A DNA stretch of 35,930 nt from a virus. Below, piece after piece: positions 16,065 through 26,193 of the stretch. Below the pieces are notes generated by a model. The model made no database searches and was not told the origin of the DNA. It worked only from the letters and a program-made list of their open reading frames with translations. Within the stretch, counting starts at the first letter, position 1; every line of letters begins with the position of its first letter. The position numbers and the translations under genes were made by a program. The stretch spans positions 1-35,930 of the IMG/VR virus record IMGVR_UViG_3300037847_004068, one strand, 5' to 3'.

Positions 16065-17485
16065 GTCTGTGTTCCTATAGTTATAAAGTTATCGAGAAGA
16101 ATTTTTATCGTGGCATTTGCCTTTGGAAACTGAAAAACCTCAAGACTCATTTTTGTAGTTATCTTTTTTGTGCTACCTTTAAAACGTAATTTAGTACCAT
16201 CAATTAAGGTTTGAGCAGCGCTAACTGTTATTCGGCCAGCGGTCAAGCTAGGCGTGTCTACATTGGTTACTGTATTTGCGCTAGAATTATCAACACCAGC
16301 GCCGGAATAAGTATTCCCCGCAGATATACCTCTAGTACTATTTACTTCGATCTGTGTTCCACTACTAACATCTGTTCTTACGGTTGTAGTTAAGTCTTCT
16401 TCTGTAGACTTAACGGATCTTAGACGCATAAGCGCCCCGGTAGCTCTAGCTATAGACTTAAATCCCCTTGCGTGAAAAGTCATTGTTATGCCATCAGCAA
16501 ACGTTTGAGCTCTAGAAAGTGTTATTGTTTTAGTAGGTACGTCAATTTTCTTTATAGTTGGAGTTCCAGACAAACTACTTGTTGTAACAGCAGTAACAAC
16601 CATGCCTACAACCAAATCATCTATACTGTCTAAAACAACGGTCTTTGAACTTGATATAGCTCCATCAACCGTTTGGGTTTTTTCAAAAACAAAATCTGAA
16701 TCTAAGATTTGTCTACTTAATTTTAAACCAAAAGCACTACCCGCTGTAGCCGTGTTCTCTACGTCAAAATCTCTATTAACTGTAGCTCTATTTGTTTTTG
16801 CTTTTGAACCTGTTAAGTTAGTAAGAGTAGGTAAAGTAGCATAGCTACTAGTATTAGCAGTAGACAGCGAAAAAGTAATAGTTGTATCTGTTACTTGATC
16901 GATTTTTTTATTTATAGCACCATTACCATTTGATATAAATGCCTCTGTTTCTTTGTCGGTTGGATTAGGCATAACTATTATATTATAAGACGACCCGCCA
17001 CTAGGAAAATATATCGGATGAGAAAAAGATACTCCAGATATTTTATTTTTTAATAAAGTCTCTCTAGTTGAAGTTGCTACAAAAGTTCTAGTTTGAAAAT
17101 TGTAAAAAGTATTACTATTACTAACGACTTGAACTATAAAAGAAGCGCCATCATCTCCAAATATAGAAAAAATTCTATTAGCACCTTCGTTAGGTAATAT
17201 TGATAAGTCAATATCTAAACTAGTTATTTTTTTTAATACACTTTCTTGAGTACTTGTTGTAGTAGCTTGTGAATGATCAAAACCAGCCATATAACCAACA
17301 GTACCTCTAAAAGTATGCGTATGATATCCTTGTAAGCCAATACTCTGGCCATAGTCTATCGCTTGCTGTATAGTTCTAAATAAAGGTTCGCCGTCAATAT
17401 ACGTTAATATATTTTGTTGCGGTTGCGCAGTAGCTGTTTGCATAGGCTGCATAGAACTACTTGTATTTATATTATGATAACTCAT
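16061..17485 (-). CDS. Fibre-like structural protein with YHTHTF motif and duplicated beta module
   Basis: 474 residues. A Gln/Thr-rich start leads to LTYIDGEPLFRTIQQAIDYG and YHTHTFRGTVGYMAGFDH (54-71), a motif familiar from cyanophage- and marine-phage virion proteins. Two homologous beta modules follow at about 275-341 and 372-438, aligned on TITLSRAQTFADGITMTF and RITVSAAQTLIDGTKLRF; this pattern is common in phage fibre shafts and baseplate-type proteins. No enzymatic motif. Neighbours: its start overlaps the stop of the giant tail protein (ATGA at 17482-17485) and its stop overlaps the 112-residue start. Likely a tail appendage or neck protein. Confidence 0.78.
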   Translation of the reverse strand: MSYHNINTSSSMQPMQTATAQPQQNILTYIDGEPLFRTIQQAIDYGQSIGLQGYHTHTFRGTVGYMAGFDHSQATTTSTQESVLKKITSLDIDLSILPNEGANRIFSIFGDDGASFIVQVVSNSNTFYNFQTRTFVATSTRETLLKNKISGVSFSHPIYFPSGGSSYNIIVMPNPTDKETEAFISNGNGAINKKIDQVTDTTITFSLSTANTSSYATLPTLTNLTGSKAKTNRATVNRDFDVENTATAGSAFGLKLSRQILDSDFVFEKTQTVDGAISSSKTVVLDSIDDLVVGMVVTAVTTSSLSGTPTIKKIDVPTKTITLSRAQTFADGITMTFHARGFKSIARATGALMRLRSVKSTEEDLTTTVRTDVSSGTQIEVNSTRGISAGNTYSGAGVDNSSANTVTNVDTPSLTAGRITVSAAQTLIDGTKLRFKGSTKKITTKMSLEVFQFPKANATIKILLDNFITIGTQT

Positions 17486-20400
17486 GACTCTGTACTTTCT
17501 ACTGTTCCTAATCCTTGGAAGTTAAGCTTGCTAGCATCAAAACTATACACGTTGCCTGTACCTCTTATATTGTTAAACCACTTACCTTCTTTTTCAATAA
17601 ACTCTCTTAGAGTTCCAGACTCTAAATCTGTCTGTATACCAACAATATTTTCATTTGCGTTATTAACAACGTGCCAACCAGCTATGGTTATTCTATTGTT
17701 TAAATCTATATCAAAGTTAGTTAGTGTTAATTCTTCGCCGTTAAAATCAACTGTTTCTGTATCGTAAGAATAAACCCTTGATTGACTGCCTTCATAAGTT
17801 AATGTTTGGAAGTTTTTAACGACCGAGGGATTGTCATTAAGTATGACACTTACAGCGGCGTTATAACGCGTGTTATAAAATGTTCCTCTAGTTTCATTAA
17901 CATGGTGTTGCCATAAACCACCTTCAAACATCGTATAATATTTGCTAGACAAGCTTAAGCCGCTTTCAGGTATAAATGATTTGAAACTTACCCAGCCTCC
18001 AACGCTTTCGCTAAAACTTACCGTATAACTTGGTATGCTAAGACTTTGCCTAAGTTCTAAGTTATCTATATAACCAGTAGTTACATATTGGTCTGGACTA
18101 TTTGGATTTGGCTTTTTAGCATGAATAATAAGCGTGTTAACAGGTACGCCGGTATCTTGCAATTGATCTACCGGTACATTGTTATCGCCTATTGTAACTG
18201 TAGTTTCTACATAACTTGCTACTGGTACCATACCAACTTCAAATACTTCAACAAAACCTTGACCATCTTCATTGAAGTACGAAACTACTATAGCACCTTC
18301 GCTAAAGTTTTGGAAAAAAGAAAGATCTAAAACCATACCGTCTTCTAAATAACCAATATTTTGACCTATATATTCTGACTGCGTATTATCTAGAGTGCTT
18401 AAACCATATAAATAAGGAAGTTGATACCACCCACCGAGCGCTCCTGGAGCTTGATCAAAATTAATCGTACCGTTTTGATCGTCCCAATATATGTAGTTTT
18501 CTGTAGCAAGAAGATCACCACCTATGTTGTCTGTTGGCAGGTTCTGTATTAACCAGTCCGTAGGACCTCCAATAGTAAAATAGTTCGTAGCGTTTGTTAA
18601 GCTTATATTATCTATAGCTCCTGCAAAACCGTTTGGACCTGGATTTATTCTTATTCTGTTAGTAGCATTATCATTAAACCAAAACTGCTCGTTAGATACA
18701 TCGATAATATTATGTGGAACATATTGATCTGAACCTGGAGCCTTGTACTCTGATGTTATGGCAGTTCCAAGGCTATTAAATATGTTAGATACTCTATACT
18801 CACCTATCTCGCTGAAATTACCGGCTGCAAATAAATCTGCGTTGTCATTTTTTAAACCTACTCTTAAACTACCAAGTATAAATCCTGGCGCGCCATAATC
18901 TGGATTTTCTTTTATTTCGAATTTTAACTGCCAACCATCTGAAGTAGGAATTACAGGATCAAGTTGTTGAGCTAAGGTAGCTTGAATTGCTATAGCTGGT
19001 GTTGTAGGAAAAAAGGCGTTCAACCAATTAACTTGCTCATAAGCGTAATAGATGCTAGGAAAATCTAAAAGATCTTGCTGTGTCCACGAGGCTTGATTAC
19101 CAAACTGACCCCAAGACTCTGGAGCATAAACAGCATCTTCCTCAACAGTTATGTCCCATAATTTTATACTATGGACACGAACTAATGCATCGTCGTAAAA
19201 TCCAATTTTTAAATTGTTAGGATCAAAATCACCAGTCACGTCATTATCTACATATGTAAATTTACCGTAATACGTAACTATGCCGCTAGTTTCTGCCTCT
19301 CCTTCTAGAAGCTCTAAGTGAAGAGAAGAACCGTAATTAATCGATAGGTCGGATGGAATAAAGTTTCCAGTCCAGCCACTTAACGTTGAAGGCCCTGCTT
19401 CACCAAAAGACGGAGCGCCATACATTAGTATAGGAGGATTATTTGCAAAGTTGCATCTCACTTCAAGATAGTACACATGACCTTGTTCAAGAGGTTGATC
19501 TAAAGCCTGTATAATTTGAGGAATATTATCTGAATTGTCGCCTGTAGCAATCGCCGTCGCCCTCACTCCAGCTGCGAAATAACCGTCTAATCCATCGTTT
19601 ATTTCTTCTTGAGTTAAATTAAACTCGCTATAGTTTTGGTTTTCTACAGGATTACCTGGATAGTCTAAGTAATTAGTTTGTCCATTACTTTCACCTACAA
19701 AATACAGGAAGTTACCATTGTCGTCAAGAACTTCTTCAGCCAAGTTTTGCGGGCCGTATAAATACTCTATGCCGTAGTTTAAATTAACCGAAGGATCATT
19801 ATAAATATCCACGCTTATACCACCTACTGTTACTTGATCAACAATCTCTGCCGGTATATTTGTAGTCCAGCCTTCAAAAGGACCATGTATAACCTCTGCC
19901 CAAGCAGGTATTACTTCGTTAGGTATAGGAGGTTGACCATCAACGGCTTCAACACCATCTTGCGCTGGTGTTTTTAATCTAAACACCTTGCTTATGTTTA
20001 TATTTTTTATAAACATCTTCATTGGTATATCACCTAAACTACTACTAAACGTGACGTTAGGAGATACAACAAGATTATCTATAATTTTACCTTCTTGATC
20101 AGGGTTTACTGTGTCTCTAAACTTAACGTAAGCCACGAATTTAAATAACTGATCGTCAGTTGGAACAAGCCCAGAATACGTTGCGGGAATTATTTGAAAT
20201 GTGAAGCTTCCAGTTCCTTCTGGATATACATTAAATATAGTACCACCTGGATTATTTTCCTGCAGAGACGGCATGTCTATTGGCAAATATCCTCTACTAT
20301 TGTAAGGAGTCATTTCTTCTGGATCCAACGTGTAGGTGTATGGGGGAGACCATGTCTCTACTGGGTTATCTAAGTTGGAAATTAAAGTTTCTCCATCTCT

Positions 20401-23400
20401 AAGAGACACTCTCCATGTAAACGGACCAGACACTTGAGCAGAACTTAAACCAGCTTCATTTAATACACCTTTCCCTGGAATTCCTATAGCGGCGTCAAAC
20501 TCAATTCTTATTTCTTCACCGTTGAATATTGTATTATTTTTTACAGAAGGAGATAAAGACCCATAAGCTTCACTATTTAATACGTTTTCTGGTACTGAGT
20601 GGTTCCAATGCACCCCTGGTCCAGGAAAGCTAGGATCAGCATAAGGACTCCAGTAAGGCGTTCTTATTCCATAAAAATACCCAGGCTGTAAGTCATAAAA
20701 AGCAACGCCGTTATTAACTACCGTATAGCCGCCTTGCACGTTAGGAGGAGTTGGACCGACTTGGGAAGGTAAATTGAAAATTGAGTCAACATCCTCACCT
20801 CCAAACGCTTTTGATGAGGCTTGAGGTATAGCTGAAGATAGCGAACCACCTATCTGAGAAACAAAACTAAGAGGATTAGTGTAGTCGTCAGCGAATATTA
20901 CATCACTTGATTGACTTTCAAAAGCGTTTACCGCAAAAACTGTTTCTATAGGATCTTGAGCATCCACGGCTTCAACACCTTCGAATATATCTCCAACAAG
21001 TATTTCATGGTGGTTTCTAATAGTAACAGTAGACTCAAGATTTGGGTTAATTAGAATTTGAGGTAAATCTGCCAAAGAAGTGATACCTGGAAACTGCACG
21101 CCACCAACGCCAAAAGTACCATTAGCTATAACGCTTTGCTCTATGAAAAATTCATTAGACGCCTCTCCAAACTGAACTGTAGCATTAGATATTAAATTTT
21201 CGTATAGCTTTGGTCTTATAGTTATATTGTATTGCTGGCTATATTCATCGTAACTACCTAGCAAATCATTAAAGCTATTTATGTTATCTCTAAACCAATC
21301 ACGCATGCCTGCATCTGATATAGGCGTTATCCCGTCTTTTGATAGTCTAAGTATAGATGTTCTTTGCTGATCTGCAAAATAAGCTCTATATGACTCAGAA
21401 GCAAAAGACTCTGGATTTTGAGATATACCATAATCACCAACGAAAGGTATAGCTTGGCCTAGCACATTTTCTGTTGCAACAAGTTGAGGGTTACCGTCTG
21501 CGTTAAATAAAGCATCTTTATTAGCTAGTATCTTTAATACTCTATCTTCACATAGAGCCACTAAGTCCGTATTTCTTGCAAATAACTTTTGAATACTACC
21601 GTACGTAGGATTAAGGTCTTTTGTGATTTTTAAACCAGAAATAAACTGATTTAAATTATTCACCCCAGAGTTAGAGTTGTATATACCAGAATATATCAAA
21701 CCAGATTTACGATGTTCTTCTGAATATGGTTCTTCTAGTGTAGCAGAAGCCTTAGCACCACTAAACAACTGCATGTCGTTAAACTTATCTCTAATTCTAT
21801 TAGATTCTACTCCGTCACCAAAAGAAAAACAATTATACCAGCTTAACCCCACGGGTAGATCTTCGCCTATAATAGAATCAACAACAAACTTAGTTCTAAA
21901 GTTATCATTAATAGTCTGTGTATCCACGTCTATGTCAGCTATTCTTGCGTGAACGTAACTATTATCATATTTACTAAATCTAAATATTGCGTTATTATAA
22001 TTTACAACTTCATTATCGATAGTGTGAGGAAGGCCAGGGTTTAAATAAAATACGCCAAGTTCTTGTTGGTCAAAACTTTCTAACACTAATTGCTCAGGTA
22101 ACGATAAAGGATCAACATTGCTTAAGTTTGAAACTTGAACATCACAACCGTTTTGAGCAAATATACTTATTGAATTAAAACTATCTAATCGCAAAGGTAA
22201 ATTTGCGCTAGCTTCGTAATATATATTTAAATCCGCTAGCTGCTGCGGCTCGGTTTCCCATATAGCTGGGTATGTAAGCAGTTCTGACGATAAAGCTTGG
22301 GGTTCAGTTGTAATAAACTGTATTAATGTAGGAGTATCAAAATCTATACCATCAGTAGTATTAGTAGGATTCCAATAATCATTTGGATTTTTATCAACTT
22401 CTATAATATAACAGACTCTTCTATTTGAAGCGCTTCCAAAAGAACATATTTTTTTCTTTAGCGCTTCTGCTGCTTCAATTACATCTTGGTTTGTATTACC
22501 ATTTGCAGCTGCGACTTCCCTAGCCCAGTTTTGCGCTGCTTCTTCAACGCTGTTGTTTGCTTTTTCATACGATTCACCATTCCATATCCATCTCGCTCTC
22601 CATGACGTGTGATTGTATAACTTCTTTTTTGAAATACTTAGTATATTATAAACTGTTCCGTTAGGATCGTTGGCAAATCTAAAATCTGTTTGATTTTCTA
22701 AATGATCAATAAACTCTTGTATAGCTGGGTTAGTAGAACCAGATAAATTATTACCTTCGTAAGCAGCGTTCCATTGATTTAAATGCGCGTCCAAGTAAGT
22801 TGTATCATAACCTTGACCTTGACCTATACCAGGAGAGCCTTGCAAACCTTCACCAGTTACTGTATCATAATGCCCTTCAAACTCAACAATATAAGTAGAA
22901 GGATGTTGAGCTAGATTGGAGTCGGATACAATAACTTCGTACGCGGGGTGCCAAGGAGTTAGAGGTAAGTCACCAATAGACCCTTGTTCTAAAACATCAG
23001 GTGAATTTGTAAAAATACCACCTCCGTATATACCCTGCAGCTTCGTTGCAATACTATCTTTACCAGTTATATGTACATTAGGTAAGCCAGTACCATCTAG
23101 CCAATCTTCACTTCTAAGATCAACACCTGGGGCTAAAAAAGATAAATGTATAAAGTATTTACCAGGCTCAGTACCGTAAGTATTATCTAAACCACCCCAA
23201 TCTTGGTATAAAGTACTATCGTGCCACCTTCTATAACCAGAAGTACCATCGGCTAAAATATGTTCAGTTTGGCTTGTAATAATACCTTCTATACCATTAA
23301 TCAAGCGCTCTGGAGTATAATTAACTTGTGGTCTAGGATATAATCCGTGAGATGCATACGTGCCAAAGTGCGATAGAGTAGGTATATGCTCTATAGTTCT

Positions 23401-26190
23401 AACTAAATACGGATCTCCATCTTCGTCAACAAGATTTAACGTGGGATGCTCTATAAATGGTGGTGCTTCGTCTGGTTCAATTGGTTCTCCAAATATCCAC
23501 TTATAACCATCATCGCTTCCATCGTATTCAGGTATGCTACCGTCTTGCTCAAAAGGTCCAAACGTTTCGCTAAAGTCGTTTACTATATCTATAAGAGACT
23601 TAAGAACTACATCATCACTATAGTTTCCACCGCCCAAATAATAACCAGATCGCCATACTTTTCTTTCCCAATATCCCCAATGAAATTGTTCATAACGAGT
23701 GTTTACGCCTTTCCAACCTTCACCTGCTTCTTTAGCCCAGTTGTTAACATTTGGATTAGAAGCTATGAAGTTCATATTATCTATGAAAAATCTATTATCA
23801 CCCATAGCAGATAATATATTCTCCCAGTCTTCTTGTGAGTTTGGAAGGTCACCAGATTCTAAGCCAGTTACAGAGCTACCGTCACTTGGAAATTGAGAAG
23901 GGTCTGCAAGGCTTTGGTTATAAGAGTTTATAATACCCGTAGACTCGTTGTAGTCATCCGGATCATTGTGTTGACCCCATAACCAAAGAGAATTTTGTTG
24001 CGATAAAATAGACAGTTGGTCTTCAGCTTCGCCTACTGGCACAGAAGTTAAACTTAAATCTTTTTTTATTTTTACAAAAAATTTACCGCTAAAGTCTTCT
24101 GGCGGTCTTTCGTCCCTGCGCTCTACTTTAAACGTAAGACCAAGGTTTAATTCATTATTACCGCTGCCATCCGCTATAGCTTGGTCAACCTCTGTAATTT
24201 TCTTTTCTAGTTTAACAACGTAGTTTTCAGCGTCTACAGAAACACTTATAGCCTTGTATCTTTCAGAGTATTCGCCAGAGGCATTCCATGAAACGTAAAT
24301 ATCTTTTACAGCATCTGGATTTATAATTTCGCCATTAGTGTTTGTTACTACTAAAGGAGACCCGTTTAAATTTTCAGTTACCCACTCATCTTTGTCTATA
24401 CGTAGCGTATTAGTATCATCGTTAGGACGGAAGCCGTCTGAGGCAAGTATATCTTGAGCAAGAGTATCATCAATGTCGTTTTCTAAAGTTCCTAAATTAG
24501 AAAACATATATCTAACAGCGTCTGGAGCTTCGTTGGATATATCTAGTATTTTGTATCTGTTATTATAATGTACTTGCTCGGGCTCAGGAGTAATAACTTT
24601 TTTAATGATAATAAAATCATCTTCTGTTATTTTGTTTCTATCTGATGACGCAAAAGAAATCCAAGCGTGCGCCCCTGGATTTTCAAAGCTAGTATGCTCT
24701 AAACCTGGATAAGCTTTATCCATGATCAAGTTGTAGTACTCGCCAGATGTTTGTTTTATGTAAAACTTATAGTAATCAGCCCAGTCTGGTATGTCAGAAG
24801 TTATGGCAGCACTAATCATAGTAGATACGCTAGCGTAATTACCAAGCGTTAAGTCTGACCAACCTATATTTAACTCGGCATTATCAGATGTAAACACAGG
24901 TGTTTCTCTACCATATTTATCTCCAAACACAACGCCTAGTCTATAGTTTCTTAATGATTTTATAGACTTTAATCCGCCTGACTGAAAGTCTTGATTATAT
25001 CTTAAATGTATATTTGCTTTAAGTGAAGGTTGTATTGGTATATCATAACCTTGAGTATAATTTCCATATACTAACCTATTACCAATAATCTCTTGTGCTA
25101 ATGCTTTTTTAGGTACATTATCATATGCTCTAATAGTTTGTTCTGAAGATAGAGCAGCGTGTATATTTTCTGAATTTACAGTGTACTTACCTTTGTGAGT
25201 AGAATTATATCCTTCATATTGAGTGAAACCTTCTTCATTCCAAGCATCACTATCTCTTTTTATATTTGCTATAGAGTAAACTATGGGTGAATTCTCTTGC
25301 TTGTAAAGAATATCAACCTGTACTACATCATCTGGTATGTCTGCTGGAACAAAATCATACAAGTCTATTGAGCTTATAAAGTTTAACATAACTTTATTAT
25401 ACGGCTCGTCAATAGAATAAGCGTTAAACTGATTTATATTACCAATATATTTAGGATTAAATATCACATCGGTAAATGGCCCTAGCGCTGAATACTCTCC
25501 GTCTACATATTTGTATCTAAAACAGAATCTTGGAAAAATTCTTTCAAATATAGGAGATAAGTTTAAACCCGAAGAGGTAGTTATATCGTAACACGGCGCG
25601 ATGCTTGGCTTTTTCTTTATAACAGTAACGTGTTCTTCTCTCATGAACACGCTTTCGCCGTCGACAATAATTGTAGAGTGATCGTTAATAGTAGCCGGAT
25701 ATTGATCGTTTTCTAAACCTATATTTATTTTTTTAGGTTCCGAATCACCGTCACTCCAAAACAAAAAGTCATCAATAATATTTATGCCGGTAATGGGCTT
25801 GCCAGTAAACTTAAGAAAAGCTTCATATGGAACATTAGGCTCCTCTGACATCGACAAATCAACAGCTATTAACATCGAAGTGTTAGACGCTTCGTCATAT
25901 CTAATTATTGCCTCTCTATTAACAGCTTTAACAAACCAATATAATTGATTTCTATTTTCATCTGAAATACTACCTACACAAATAGAGTTTTGAGGTACTA
26001 TAAAGTTGCCGTTAGCGTCCCTGTCTATTCTTAGATTTCCTAATATATTTTGCACAGTACCAACGTCAGAGCCCTCTGATACTGACACATCTATATTTTG
26101 AGCGTCTCTATACTGTCCATTAGGAACTAATCTTTCATCAAGGTCTTTATTCATTTTACCTTGAAGAAAGTTGTGTTTAATTTCTGGCAT
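17482..26190 (-). CDS. Giant tail nozzle/stabilisation-like protein with carbohydrate-binding-like modules
   Basis: 2902 residues, no signal peptide. The N-terminus GKMNKDLDERLVPNGQYRDA (12-31) and a later conserved stretch near 1510-1660 (SESYRAYFADQQRTSILRLS, SKDGITPISDAGMRDWFRDN) are, as I recall, hallmarks of a marine-phage stabilisation/structural protein with a beta-propeller-like core related in position to T7 tail tubular protein B. The family is usually much shorter; here long inserts and an extended C-terminus enlarge it. Three C-terminal segments (about 2197-2354, 2400-2533, 2557-2717) look like CBM-type jelly rolls, closing in IKLWDITV, IDNISLTN and IDNLELRQ. It probably forms the distal tail and contacts cell-surface glycans. 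The nozzle role is inference. Confidence 0.82.
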   Translation of the reverse strand: MPEIKHNFLQGKMNKDLDERLVPNGQYRDAQNIDVSVSEGSDVGTVQNILGNLRIDRDANGNFIVPQNSICVGSISDENRNQLYWFVKAVNREAIIRYDEASNTSMLIAVDLSMSEEPNVPYEAFLKFTGKPITGINIIDDFLFWSDGDSEPKKINIGLENDQYPATINDHSTIIVDGESVFMREEHVTVIKKKPSIAPCYDITTSSGLNLSPIFERIFPRFCFRYKYVDGEYSALGPFTDVIFNPKYIGNINQFNAYSIDEPYNKVMLNFISSIDLYDFVPADIPDDVVQVDILYKQENSPIVYSIANIKRDSDAWNEEGFTQYEGYNSTHKGKYTVNSENIHAALSSEQTIRAYDNVPKKALAQEIIGNRLVYGNYTQGYDIPIQPSLKANIHLRYNQDFQSGGLKSIKSLRNYRLGVVFGDKYGRETPVFTSDNAELNIGWSDLTLGNYASVSTMISAAITSDIPDWADYYKFYIKQTSGEYYNLIMDKAYPGLEHTSFENPGAHAWISFASSDRNKITEDDFIIIKKVITPEPEQVHYNNRYKILDISNEAPDAVRYMFSNLGTLENDIDDTLAQDILASDGFRPNDDTNTLRIDKDEWVTENLNGSPLVVTNTNGEIINPDAVKDIYVSWNASGEYSERYKAISVSVDAENYVVKLEKKITEVDQAIADGSGNNELNLGLTFKVERRDERPPEDFSGKFFVKIKKDLSLTSVPVGEAEDQLSILSQQNSLWLWGQHNDPDDYNESTGIINSYNQSLADPSQFPSDGSSVTGLESGDLPNSQEDWENILSAMGDNRFFIDNMNFIASNPNVNNWAKEAGEGWKGVNTRYEQFHWGYWERKVWRSGYYLGGGNYSDDVVLKSLIDIVNDFSETFGPFEQDGSIPEYDGSDDGYKWIFGEPIEPDEAPPFIEHPTLNLVDEDGDPYLVRTIEHIPTLSHFGTYASHGLYPRPQVNYTPERLINGIEGIITSQTEHILADGTSGYRRWHDSTLYQDWGGLDNTYGTEPGKYFIHLSFLAPGVDLRSEDWLDGTGLPNVHITGKDSIATKLQGIYGGGIFTNSPDVLEQGSIGDLPLTPWHPAYEVIVSDSNLAQHPSTYIVEFEGHYDTVTGEGLQGSPGIGQGQGYDTTYLDAHLNQWNAAYEGNNLSGSTNPAIQEFIDHLENQTDFRFANDPNGTVYNILSISKKKLYNHTSWRARWIWNGESYEKANNSVEEAAQNWAREVAAANGNTNQDVIEAAEALKKKICSFGSASNRRVCYIIEVDKNPNDYWNPTNTTDGIDFDTPTLIQFITTEPQALSSELLTYPAIWETEPQQLADLNIYYEASANLPLRLDSFNSISIFAQNGCDVQVSNLSNVDPLSLPEQLVLESFDQQELGVFYLNPGLPHTIDNEVVNYNNAIFRFSKYDNSYVHARIADIDVDTQTINDNFRTKFVVDSIIGEDLPVGLSWYNCFSFGDGVESNRIRDKFNDMQLFSGAKASATLEEPYSEEHRKSGLIYSGIYNSNSGVNNLNQFISGLKITKDLNPTYGSIQKLFARNTDLVALCEDRVLKILANKDALFNADGNPQLVATENVLGQAIPFVGDYGISQNPESFASESYRAYFADQQRTSILRLSKDGITPISDAGMRDWFRDNINSFNDLLGSYDEYSQQYNITIRPKLYENLISNATVQFGEASNEFFIEQSVIANGTFGVGGVQFPGITSLADLPQILINPNLESTVTIRNHHEILVGDIFEGVEAVDAQDPIETVFAVNAFESQSSDVIFADDYTNPLSFVSQIGGSLSSAIPQASSKAFGGEDVDSIFNLPSQVGPTPPNVQGGYTVVNNGVAFYDLQPGYFYGIRTPYWSPYADPSFPGPGVHWNHSVPENVLNSEAYGSLSPSVKNNTIFNGEEIRIEFDAAIGIPGKGVLNEAGLSSAQVSGPFTWRVSLRDGETLISNLDNPVETWSPPYTYTLDPEEMTPYNSRGYLPIDMPSLQENNPGGTIFNVYPEGTGSFTFQIIPATYSGLVPTDDQLFKFVAYVKFRDTVNPDQEGKIIDNLVVSPNVTFSSSLGDIPMKMFIKNINISKVFRLKTPAQDGVEAVDGQPPIPNEVIPAWAEVIHGPFEGWTTNIPAEIVDQVTVGGISVDIYNDPSVNLNYGIEYLYGPQNLAEEVLDDNGNFLYFVGESNGQTNYLDYPGNPVENQNYSEFNLTQEEINDGLDGYFAAGVRATAIATGDNSDNIPQIIQALDQPLEQGHVYYLEVRCNFANNPPILMYGAPSFGEAGPSTLSGWTGNFIPSDLSINYGSSLHLELLEGEAETSGIVTYYGKFTYVDNDVTGDFDPNNLKIGFYDDALVRVHSIKLWDITVEEDAVYAPESWGQFGNQASWTQQDLLDFPSIYYAYEQVNWLNAFFPTTPAIAIQATLAQQLDPVIPTSDGWQLKFEIKENPDYGAPGFILGSLRVGLKNDNADLFAAGNFSEIGEYRVSNIFNSLGTAITSEYKAPGSDQYVPHNIIDVSNEQFWFNDNATNRIRINPGPNGFAGAIDNISLTNATNYFTIGGPTDWLIQNLPTDNIGGDLLATENYIYWDDQNGTINFDQAPGALGGWYQLPYLYGLSTLDNTQSEYIGQNIGYLEDGMVLDLSFFQNFSEGAIVVSYFNEDGQGFVEVFEVGMVPVASYVETTVTIGDNNVPVDQLQDTGVPVNTLIIHAKKPNPNSPDQYVTTGYIDNLELRQSLSIPSYTVSFSESVGGWVSFKSFIPESGLSLSSKYYTMFEGGLWQHHVNETRGTFYNTRYNAAVSVILNDNPSVVKNFQTLTYEGSQSRVYSYDTETVDFNGEELTLTNFDIDLNNRITIAGWHVVNNANENIVGIQTDLESGTLREFIEKEGKWFNNIRGTGNVYSFDASKLNFQGLGTVESTES

Positions 26191-26193
26191 GAA

